Both the position numbers and the translations under genes were made by a program. Positions 1-6,414 of a stretch of DNA of 17,062 bases are shown here, one piece after another. How positions within the stretch are numbered: the first letter of the stretch is position 1; each line of letters opens with the position of its first letter. The notes below the pieces were generated by a model. That model was not told the DNA's origin. It did no database searches and saw only the letters and a list, made by a program, of their open reading frames with translations. Source of the stretch: an uncultured Acidobacteriota bacterium. Its GTDB lineage: Bacteria > Acidobacteriota > Vicinamibacteria > Vicinamibacterales > UBA8438. Location: positions 1 to 17,062 of the forward strand of contig CAJWMX010000014.1 in assembly GCA_913043805.1 (NCBI GenBank), read 5' to 3'.

Positions 1-587
1 TGTACCCCGGTCAACACGACCTCGCGAAACCCACCCTGCACGGCGTGATCCACCGCCCGGTCGATGTGAGGAAGGGGCAGACTCCGCCCGCGTCCCCGGG
101 TCGTCGGGATCACGCAGTAAGCACACGGCTGGTCGCAGCCGGTCTGCACCCGCAGCATGAAAGCCGCGCGGCCAACGAGACCCGGCGTGAGCGGTGCTCC
201 ACAGGCCCCGGCGCCATCGCCATAGCGGTCGGCCGTCGACGGGGTCCCGTCCCCCAGCAGCCGGTCGGCAATGGTGTGCTTCTCGTCGTTTGGCACCACC
301 ACCGGCGCCCCCGGCAATGCCTCGATCACCTCGGACGCGCGGGTGGCATAGCAGCCCGTCACCACGAGCTGCGCGTCTGGATTGAGCCGCGCCACGCGTC
401 GAAGCGTCTGCCGCGTGCCCTGATCCGCGGTCGCCGTCACCGAGCAGGTGTTGATCACGACCACATCCGCCTCGTCGACCGGCGCGCGGACGGCTCCCCG
501 CCCCCGAAGCTCGGCTTCGAGTTGCAACGAATCGGCCTGATTCACGCGGCACCCGAAGGTGGTCACGGCATAGCGCACGAGACTCAC
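1..587 (-). CDS. mtaB: tRNA (N6-threonylcarbamoyladenosine-37) methylthiotransferase, MtaB/MiaB family (5' part; runs off the window)
   Basis: Radical SAM methylthiotransferase that adds a 2-methylthio group to t6A37 in ANN-decoding tRNAs. The 195 visible codons contain the N-terminal UPF0004/MTTase domain with its three [4Fe-4S] cysteines: C13 in FGCRVNQ, C48 in NTCSVT and C79 in TGCYA. The radical SAM motif CxxxCxxC follows at C151, C155 and C158 (CDQPCAYC). The TFGCRVNQADS opening is typical of the MtaB branch rather than MiaB, RimO or CDKAL1. GTG at 587 gives a good N-terminus; GTG at 578 is an alternative. The rest of the radical SAM barrel and the TRAM domain lie beyond base 1. The gene is divergent from the M20 gene across about 100 bp. 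The family call is very secure; the MtaB subgroup is likely. Confidence 0.9.
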   Translation of the reverse strand, partial: MSLVRYAVTTFGCRVNQADSLQLEAELRGRGAVRAPVDEADVVVINTCSVTATADQGTRQTLRRVARLNPDAQLVVTGCYATRASEVIEALPGAPVVVPNDEKHTIADRLLGDGTPSTADRYGDGAGACGAPLTPGLVGRAAFMLRVQTGCDQPCAYCVIPTTRGRGRSLPLPHIDRAVDHAVQGGFREVVLTGV

Positions 588-644
588 CCTATCACGCGGC
601 ATTGACCGCCCACGACGCACGTACGTCGCGGACCAGAACTGACA

Positions 645-650
645 TAGGAT
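645..650 (+). promoter_or_regulatory. possible -10 element (TAGGAT) of the M20 gene
   Basis: TAGGAT lies about 40 bp upstream of the M20 ATG, in the divergent spacer between mtaB and the M20 gene. There is no good -35 hexamer at 16-18 bp, so this is only a suggestion from position and partial consensus. Confidence 0.25.
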
Positions 651-691
651 CGACCGACCGCACGTTCCACCCCTGCTGTCTGGAGGCCCCG

Positions 692-2326
692 ATGCGTCTG
701 ACCCCATGGACCCCGATTGCCGCGCTGGCGGCCGTGACCGTTGTGTTGGGCCTGCCCGAACCCGCCCCGGTGGTCACCGTGGCGGCTCCACTCGTCCAGA
801 ACCCGCATCTCGAGGAGCTGAAGGACGAAGTTGTCGTTGACGTCGAGAGCCGACGGGACTTCACCCAGCAGATGGTGGACATGATCTTCAGCTTCAACGA
901 GCTGGGGTTCCAGGAATTCGAGACCCAGCGGTATGTCACCGGCATCCTCGAAGACCACGGCTTCGACGTGGAGCAAGGCGTGGCCGGCATGCCCAGCGCC
1001 TGGTGGGCCAGCTGGGGTTCGGGGTCGCCGGTCATTGCCATCGGGACCGATGTGGACGGCATACCGCAGGCGTCACAGAAGCCGGGCGTCGCCGCGAGGG
1101 AGCCGCTCGTCGAGGGAGGACCTGGCCACGGCGAGGGCCACAACGCAGGGCAGGCGCTGAATATCACGGCGGCGCTCGCGGTGCAGAAGATCATGCAGCG
1201 AGAGCAGCTGCCGGGCACGCTGATCATCTGGCCCGGGATCGCCGAGGAACAGCTGGGCGGCAAGGCGTACTTCGTCAAGGCTGGGCTCTTCGACGACGTC
1301 GATGTGGTGCTGTACTCGCACGTCTCCAGCGGTATGTCGGTGAGCTGGGGCGAGAGCGGCGGCAACGGCCTGGTGTCGGTCGAGTATCTCTTCGAGGGTG
1401 AGGCGGCCCACGGCGCTGGCGATCCCTGGAACGGCCGGAGCGCGCTCGACGCGGTAGAGCTGATGAACATCGGCTGGAACTTCCGCCGCGAACACCTGCG
1501 GATCCAGCAACGCTCCCACTATGTGATCAGCAACGGCGGCGACCAGCCGAACGTGGTGCCGCCCACGGCCGCAGGCTGGTACTTCTTCCGCGAGACCGAC
1601 TACCCGAACATCATGCGGATGTGGGACATCGGCAATCAGATGGCCGACGGTGCCGCCATGATGACCGGCACGACGGTCGAGTCACGGGTACTGGGCGCGG
1701 CCTGGCCCCAGCATATGAACAAGCCGCTGGCCGAGGCGGTCCACACGAACATGCTCGACGTGGGGATGCCGCAGTGGAGCGAGGACGACCAGGCGCTCGC
1801 GAAGGCCGTGCAGCGACTGGTGGGCGCCCCGGAGCGTGGGCTCTCCACCGAGATCAGTCAGGAACTGCGCGGGCGAGAGGACATCCCAGACAACCAGCGA
1901 CGCGGCGGGGGGTCTGACGACATCGGCGACATCTCCTGGGTCGCACCAACCGTGGTGCTCCGATTCCCCTCGAACATCTCCGGCGGCGCGGGCCACAGCT
2001 GGAACAAGTCGATCGCCATGGCCACGCCGATCGCGCACAAGGGAGCCACCGCCGCGGCCAAGGTGTACGCCCGCACGCTCCTCGACATCCTCATGACGCC
2101 TGAGCTGGTCGAGAACGCCCGGGACTATTTCGACAACGTGCAACGCAAGGACATGGACTACACCTCGTTCCTGCGCCCCGAGGACGAGCCGGCGATCTGG
2201 CTGAACGAGGGGATCATGGACCGATTCAAGCCGCAGCTCGAGGAGTACTACTTCGACCCCTCTCGCTTCGACACCTATCTGGAACAGCTCGGGATCGAGT
2301 ACCCGACCATCCGAGACAGCAACTAG
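692..2326 (+). CDS. exported M20 family amidohydrolase, AbgB-like (aminobenzoyl-glutamate utilization B type)
   Basis: Zinc-dependent amidohydrolase of the M20D/AbgB group, which cleaves amide bonds of N-acyl or aminoacyl-glutamate-like compounds; the substrate here is unknown. ATG at 692 (GGAG at 682-685 just upstream) is preferred over the in-frame ATG at 602, because it starts a typical signal peptide (Met, Arg, then a hydrophobic stretch to about residue 25), so the 544-aa enzyme is probably periplasmic. Candidate metal/catalytic positions are D120 or D122 (GTDVDG), H146 and H150 (GHGEGHN), E185-E186 (AEEQ), H210 (YSH) and H435 (GHSWN). The dimerisation (lid) domain follows HGAGDPWNGRSALDAVELM. 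Where AbgB has GHGCGHN with a cysteine metal ligand, this protein has Glu148. The alignable region spans the usual AbgB length, with a C-terminal extension of roughly 60 residues. The stop is at the edge of a rearranged segment. Confidence 0.9.
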   Translation: MRLTPWTPIAALAAVTVVLGLPEPAPVVTVAAPLVQNPHLEELKDEVVVDVESRRDFTQQMVDMIFSFNELGFQEFETQRYVTGILEDHGFDVEQGVAGMPSAWWASWGSGSPVIAIGTDVDGIPQASQKPGVAAREPLVEGGPGHGEGHNAGQALNITAALAVQKIMQREQLPGTLIIWPGIAEEQLGGKAYFVKAGLFDDVDVVLYSHVSSGMSVSWGESGGNGLVSVEYLFEGEAAHGAGDPWNGRSALDAVELMNIGWNFRREHLRIQQRSHYVISNGGDQPNVVPPTAAGWYFFRETDYPNIMRMWDIGNQMADGAAMMTGTTVESRVLGAAWPQHMNKPLAEAVHTNMLDVGMPQWSEDDQALAKAVQRLVGAPERGLSTEISQELRGREDIPDNQRRGGGSDDIGDISWVAPTVVLRFPSNISGGAGHSWNKSIAMATPIAHKGATAAAKVYARTLLDILMTPELVENARDYFDNVQRKDMDYTSFLRPEDEPAIWLNEGIMDRFKPQLEEYYFDPSRFDTYLEQLGIEYPTIRDSN

Positions 2327-2572
2327 GTTGAAGACCATGAAGTCGGCATCGAGACTTACGCCGAGGTCGTGAAGCTCCACCACGCCCGCCTGCTCGGCGC
2401 GACCGAGGGTAACGAAGTCCTGCGCGCGAATGCCGTTCGACACGAAGTCGACGTCGCCCGCCTCCAGTCGCAGCACCTCGGCGGCCTCATCGGCCACGAT
2501 TTCGAGGGTGATCTGCTCGAGGTACGGCAGCTGCACTCCAGCCTCGTCCCGTCGCCAGTAGCCGACGTTCCT
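2324..2572 (-). pseudogene. internal fragment of a family-5 ABC solute-binding protein (OppA/DppA type), inverted
   Basis: On the minus strand about 83 uninterrupted codons read like the middle of a peptide/nickel-type solute-binding protein. In order: RNVGYWRRDEAG, LPYLEQITLEIVADEAAE, LRLEAGDVDFV, IRAQDF, then HDLGVSLDADFMVFNL. These match the family pattern RNPxYW...LPYLDxIxxxIVPD...LxxxAGExDF...DLGxxLxxxFxxFNL. Neither end of the gene is present: homology stops at the FNL block exactly at the M20 stop codon, and at RNVGYW exactly where histidine-kinase sequence starts on the other strand. There is no start, signal peptide, lipobox or stop of its own. It is a gene scrap and cannot make a binding protein. 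The codons have no frameshift or stop, so the event is recent, selectively tolerated, or an assembly artefact. The family call rests on remembered consensus, not on a search. Confidence 0.72.
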
Positions 2573-3580
2573 GCCGAAGACGTCCGCCAGATCCTGCGAG
2601 GGGGGCGCCGCGCCGCGGCCCTGACCACACAGCTTCTGGCGTTCGGCCGCAAGCAACCTCGGAGCCCGACGGCCCTGGAACTCAACGCCGTGGTCGCCAA
2701 CCTCGAACCATTGCTCCTGCACAGCATGCGTGAGGACGTCAGGCTCGACCTCCAACTGTCGCCCGGTTCGTGCACCGTCACGGCCGACGAGGTACAGGTC
2801 GAGCAGGTGATCATGAACCTGGCGCTCAACTCGCGCGACGCCATGCCCACCGGCGGCGACCTGACCATTCGCACCTGCATCGTCAGCCTGGACGAGGCTG
2901 ACGTCCGCGACCATCCACCGTTGCGGCCGGGGCGCTTCGTCATGGTCTCGGTCAGCGACACCGGGGAAGGCATCGACGAAGAAACGCTCGCCCATCTCTT
3001 CGAACCCTTCTTCACCACCAAGGAGCAGGGTAAGGGCACCGGGATGGGCCTGGCCTCGGCCTACGGCATCATCAAGCAGTGCGGGGGCTTCATTGAAGTG
3101 ACCAGCGAGTTGGGCCGGGGCTCGACCTTCACGTTCTACCTGCCTGTCGCCGGCCCGGCGGCGCTGCCAGCCGTCGCGAGCGAGTCGCCCCTGCCCGATG
3201 GCGGCTCAGAGACCATCCTGCTCGTCGAAGACGAGTCGACCGTGCGAGGCATCACCGCCGCCGCGCTCGGGAAGGCCGGCTACCAGGTCCTGCTGGCCGA
3301 CTGCGCAAGTGAGGCCCTGCTCAACGCGCCTCCGACGGGCGAGCTCTCACTCCTGCTCACCGATGTCGTGCTTCCGGATGGCAGCGGGCCCGAGTTGGCG
3401 GATCAGCTCTCGGCCAAGTACCCGCGGCTGCTGGTCTTGTTCATCACCGCGTATGCCGGCGACCCGGGCCTGCGAGCGCGACTGGACACCACCCACGAGG
3501 TGCTCGAGAAGCCGTTCGGCCAGAAAGATCTCCTCGGGCGGGTGCGTCGCTTCCTCGACAGTCCCAACCAGGTCTCATGA
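2369..3580 (+). CDS. N-terminally truncated/chimeric hybrid histidine kinase (HATPase_c plus receiver)
   Basis: From about residue 69 (PAEDVRQILRGG, RRAAALTTQLLAFGRKQ) the 403-aa ORF is the second HisKA helix and onward of a PAS-type hybrid kinase. HATPase_c motifs: N-box N150/N154 with D157, G1 DTGEGID (197-203), F-box FEPFFTTK (211-218) and G2 GKGTGMGL (221-228). A receiver follows with E287/D288, phospho-acceptor D332 (LLTDVVLPDG), T360 and K381 (EKPF). Residues 1-68 are read from the antisense of the inverted solute-binding-protein scrap, so the native sensor/PAS part and native H-box are missing. The replaced part happens to contain GHDF with H43, about 33 residues before the DVRQI helix. 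The GTG at 2369 has no clear ribosome site, so expression is uncertain. The stop overlaps the nhaC start (ATGA), suggesting an ancestral kinase-antiporter pair. The domain calls are secure; function as a kinase is doubtful. Confidence 0.75.
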   Translation: MKLHHARLLGATEGNEVLRANAVRHEVDVARLQSQHLGGLIGHDFEGDLLEVRQLHSSLVPSPVADVPAEDVRQILRGGRRAAALTTQLLAFGRKQPRSPTALELNAVVANLEPLLLHSMREDVRLDLQLSPGSCTVTADEVQVEQVIMNLALNSRDAMPTGGDLTIRTCIVSLDEADVRDHPPLRPGRFVMVSVSDTGEGIDEETLAHLFEPFFTTKEQGKGTGMGLASAYGIIKQCGGFIEVTSELGRGSTFTFYLPVAGPAALPAVASESPLPDGGSETILLVEDESTVRGITAAALGKAGYQVLLADCASEALLNAPPTGELSLLLTDVVLPDGSGPELADQLSAKYPRLLVLFITAYAGDPGLRARLDTTHEVLEKPFGQKDLLGRVRRFLDSPNQVS

Positions 3581-5058
3581 CTCACGCTCCGGACGCTCCC
3601 ACCAGCACGCCGACGCTCGCCCAGGCGTTGACCCCGGTGGTCTTTCTCATCGCCCTTCTTGCGGCATCCGTCTGGCTCTTCGGTGACGGCTCGTCGAGCG
3701 GCCCCAATCAGATCGCGCTCATTCTGGCGTCGGTCATCGCCGCGCTCGTGGGCATTCGGAACGGCCACAGCTGGCCATCTATCGAGCAAGGGATCGGCCG
3801 GGGCATCTCGACCACCATGGGGCCGCTTCTCATCCTGCTGGTCGTGGGCGCGCTCATCGGCACCTGGATCCTGGCCGGAATCGTCCCGACCATGATCTAC
3901 TACGGACTTTCGATTCTCCACCCCTCTTTCTTCTATGCGGCCGCTTGCGTCATCTGCGCCCTGGTTGCAGTGGCGACAGGCAGCTCGTGGACCACGGCCG
4001 GGACTATCGGCATTGCCTTGATTGGCGTCGCCACGGCGCAGGGCCTGCACCTCGGGCTTGCCGCGGGGGCGATCATCTCCGGCGCCTATTTCGGGGACAA
4101 GATGTCGGCCCTGTCCGACACTACCAATCTGGCGCCAGCCGTGGCGGGTACCGATCTATTCACCCACATCCGCCACATGCTGTGGACCACGACGCCAAGC
4201 ATCGCCATCGCCGTGGGGTTGTTCACTGCCGCTGGTCTGGTTACCCCAACGCCGAGTTCGACGGATCAGCTGGCCGGTGTGCTGGTGGCGCTCGAGAGCC
4301 AGTTCTCTATCGGACCGCATCTGTTGCTGCCGGTGGCGCTCGTGCTGTTTCTCGTGGTGCGGCGGGTGCCCCCCCTCCCGTCACTGCTTCTTGGTGCGTT
4401 GACCGGGGCGGTCTTCGCCGCGTGGTTTCAACCGCAGACCGTCCTCACGTACGTCAACGAACCGGCCCTTCCCAGGGCGGTCGCGCTAGCCAAGGGCTGC
4501 TGGATGGCCCTGTTTGATGGGGTCGTTCTGCAGTCGGAAAACGAGGCAGTCGACGATCTGCTCAGCAGAGGAGGCATGGCCAGCATGCTGCAAACCGTCT
4601 GGCTGGTCATCACCGCCACCATGTTCGGCGGAGTCATGGAGACCACGGGGCAGCTCGAGGTCATTGCGGCGCGCATTCTCGGCTTCGTGCGCGGCACCGG
4701 TAGCCTCATCTCGGCAACGTTGCTGACCGCGTTCGGCACCAATGTGATTGCCTCGGACCAGTACATCTCGATCGTGCTGCCGGGGCGAATGTTCCGCGCT
4801 GAGTATCGGCGACGCGGCCTCGACCCCAAGAACCTCTCCCGCACGCTCGAAGACGCCGGGACCATTACGTCGGTCCTGATTCCCTGGAACACCTGCGGCG
4901 CCTACATGGCGACCACGCTTGGAGTCGCGACCCTGAGCTACGCGCCCTTCTGCTTCTTCAACCTCCTCAATCCGCTCGTGGCCGCGATCTACGGCTGGAC
5001 GCAGATCTCGATCGCGCCGCTCGACGAGCGGGCTGGGGACCCAGCCTCCACGTCCTGA
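3577..5058 (+). CDS. nhaC: Na+/H+ antiporter, NhaC family
   Basis: Inner-membrane antiporter of 493 aa, normal for NhaC, exchanging cytoplasmic Na+ for external protons; some relatives exchange malate/lactate or other cations. Family hallmarks are the GSSWTTAGTIG segment, SGAYFGDKMSALSDTTNLA (about 168-186) with its conserved G-D-K and S-D-T-T-N, and IPWNTCGAYM (about 435-444) near the end. About a dozen hydrophobic stretches cover the chain. The ATG overlaps the TGA of the upstream kinase-receiver gene by 4 bp, so it is probably translated by coupling. The family assignment is firm; ion preference cannot be read from sequence. No oddity is seen within the gene. Confidence 0.92.
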   Translation: MTHAPDAPTSTPTLAQALTPVVFLIALLAASVWLFGDGSSSGPNQIALILASVIAALVGIRNGHSWPSIEQGIGRGISTTMGPLLILLVVGALIGTWILAGIVPTMIYYGLSILHPSFFYAAACVICALVAVATGSSWTTAGTIGIALIGVATAQGLHLGLAAGAIISGAYFGDKMSALSDTTNLAPAVAGTDLFTHIRHMLWTTTPSIAIAVGLFTAAGLVTPTPSSTDQLAGVLVALESQFSIGPHLLLPVALVLFLVVRRVPPLPSLLLGALTGAVFAAWFQPQTVLTYVNEPALPRAVALAKGCWMALFDGVVLQSENEAVDDLLSRGGMASMLQTVWLVITATMFGGVMETTGQLEVIAARILGFVRGTGSLISATLLTAFGTNVIASDQYISIVLPGRMFRAEYRRRGLDPKNLSRTLEDAGTITSVLIPWNTCGAYMATTLGVATLSYAPFCFFNLLNPLVAAIYGWTQISIAPLDERAGDPASTS

Positions 5059-5072
5059 ACACCCTGGCCAGG

Positions 5073-5097
5073 CACCGGACTCGGTCCGTGCGATACT
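5073..5097 (+). promoter_or_regulatory. imperfect palindrome abutting a -10-like GATACT, upstream of the MFS gene
   Basis: In the 96-bp spacer after nhaC, CACCGGAC (5073-5080) and GTCCGTG (5084-5090) form an imperfect inverted repeat around TCG, with one base bulged. GATACT at 5092-5097 follows directly and could be a -10 box. No T-run follows, so a promoter/operator is a better guess than a terminator. No regulator gene is adjacent to support it. Confidence 0.25.
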
Positions 5098-5154
5098 GAC
5101 TGATTCGCGGGACGGCGGGAGCGCGCTCAGGCGCGGTCGGTGGCGACGACGAGC

Positions 5155-6414
5155 ATGGCATTCGGACAACGCGGACGGCGAGCGGGGATGGTGTTCATCT
5201 TCGTCACGCTGTTCATCGACATTCTCGGCATCGGGATCATCATCCCGATCCTGCCAGAGCTCATCAAGGAGTTCGTCGGCGGCGACGTCACACAGGCTGG
5301 CCGCTACTACGGCGTCATCATCGCCGCCTACGCGTTCATGCAGTTTCTGTGCGCGCCCATCCTCGGCGCGCTCTCGGACCGTTTCGGCCGGCGCCCTGTC
5401 ATCCTGGCGTCTCTCTTCGGCCTCGGCACCGACTATCTGATCCAGGCCTGGGCACCAACCATCGGCTGGCTCTTCGTTGGCCGGCTGTTCGCGGGCGTCA
5501 TGGGCGCCAGCATCACCACGGCCAATGCCTACATCGCCGACGTCTCGACGCCAGAAACCAGGGCCAGGAACTACGGTTTCGTGGGCGTGGCGTTCGGCCT
5601 GGGCTTCATCTTCGGACCAGCGCTCGGGGGCTTCCTGGGCGGCATCAGCCTGCGACTGCCGTTCTACGTGGCGGCGGCGCTCGCGTTGCTCAACTGGCTC
5701 TACGGGTTCTTCGTGTTGCCCGAGTCGCTCGCCCCCGAACACCGCAACACGACGATCAACTGGAAGCTCAACCCACTGACGAACCTCCTGCGGCTGCGAA
5801 ACTACCCGCTGGTGGGCGGGCTCGCGGTCGTCTACTTGTTTGCCTCGATGGCGCAACGTGGCCTCGAGAACGTCTGGGTGCTGTATACCGGCTATCGCTA
5901 CGGCTGGGACGAACAGACGAATGGTCTGACCCTGGCGCTGGTGGGCGTGATGGCCATCGTCGTGCAGGGCCTGCTGGTGCGCCCCGCAATCGCGCACTTT
6001 GGCGAGCGCCGAACGATCATCATCGGCCTGGTCGTGGCCATCATCGCGTTCTTCGGCTACGGCGTGGCCTCGGAAGGATGGATGGTTCTGGTCATCATCG
6101 TCATCGGCTCACTCGCCGGTCTGACCCAACCCGCCATCCAGGGCCTGGTCGCAGGATCGGTCGGTCCCTCCGATCAGGGCAAGGTGCAAGGAGCGCTCAC
6201 GTCGGTCATGAGCCTCACCAGCATCCTGTCGCCCCTCATCTTCACTAGTATGCTCTTCAGCTTCTTCACCTCGGAGCTGGCGCCCTTCGAACTGCCGGGC
6301 GCGCCGTTCTTCCTCGGCTCAGTGCTGTTCGCCGTCTCCCTGGTGGTGCTCATACGTCTATTTGGCCGAGAGCTACGTGAGACGGCTGCCGAGGCGAGCG
6401 ATGGACGTCGCTAG
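5155..6414 (+). CDS. MFS transporter, TCR/Tet-like drug:H+ antiporter group
   Basis: A 419-aa, 12-TM major facilitator. TM1 carries the FVTLFIDILGIGIIIPILP pattern of the Tet/TCR (DHA1) branch. Motif A, GALSDRFGRRP, is at about 71-81 in the TM2-3 loop, and the TM5 region GFVGVAFGLGFIFGPALGG (about 141-159) matches antiporter motif C. Family members export drugs or metabolites in exchange for protons; tetracycline resistance should not be assumed from this resemblance. The start is uncertain: ATG at 5155 leaves 11 residues before TM1, and the in-frame GTG at 5140 adds five residues; neither has a strong ribosome site. The TAG stop shares the palindrome CTAG (6411-6414) with the stop of the opposing radical SAM gene. 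Confidence 0.85.
   Translation: MAFGQRGRRAGMVFIFVTLFIDILGIGIIIPILPELIKEFVGGDVTQAGRYYGVIIAAYAFMQFLCAPILGALSDRFGRRPVILASLFGLGTDYLIQAWAPTIGWLFVGRLFAGVMGASITTANAYIADVSTPETRARNYGFVGVAFGLGFIFGPALGGFLGGISLRLPFYVAAALALLNWLYGFFVLPESLAPEHRNTTINWKLNPLTNLLRLRNYPLVGGLAVVYLFASMAQRGLENVWVLYTGYRYGWDEQTNGLTLALVGVMAIVVQGLLVRPAIAHFGERRTIIIGLVVAIIAFFGYGVASEGWMVLVIIVIGSLAGLTQPAIQGLVAGSVGPSDQGKVQGALTSVMSLTSILSPLIFTSMLFSFFTSELAPFELPGAPFFLGSVLFAVSLVVLIRLFGRELRETAAEASDGRR

Noticed and set aside
45..605. 186-codon plus-strand open frame
   Set aside because: It lies opposite mtaB, which has all expected cysteine motifs, and has no recognisable features of its own.
602..691. Earlier ATG for the M20 enzyme
   Set aside because: It adds 30 polar residues ahead of the signal peptide; the ATG at 692 has a GGAG site and a normal export signal.
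1682..2323. Minus-strand open frame continuing past the solute-binding-protein fragment
   Set aside because: Beyond the FNL block it is the antisense of the M20 C-terminus and shows no binding-protein features.
4486..5997. 503-codon minus-strand open frame
   Set aside because: It covers the antisense of nhaC and the MFS gene, both clearly real, and its His/Arg/Asp-rich composition is typical of a shadow frame.
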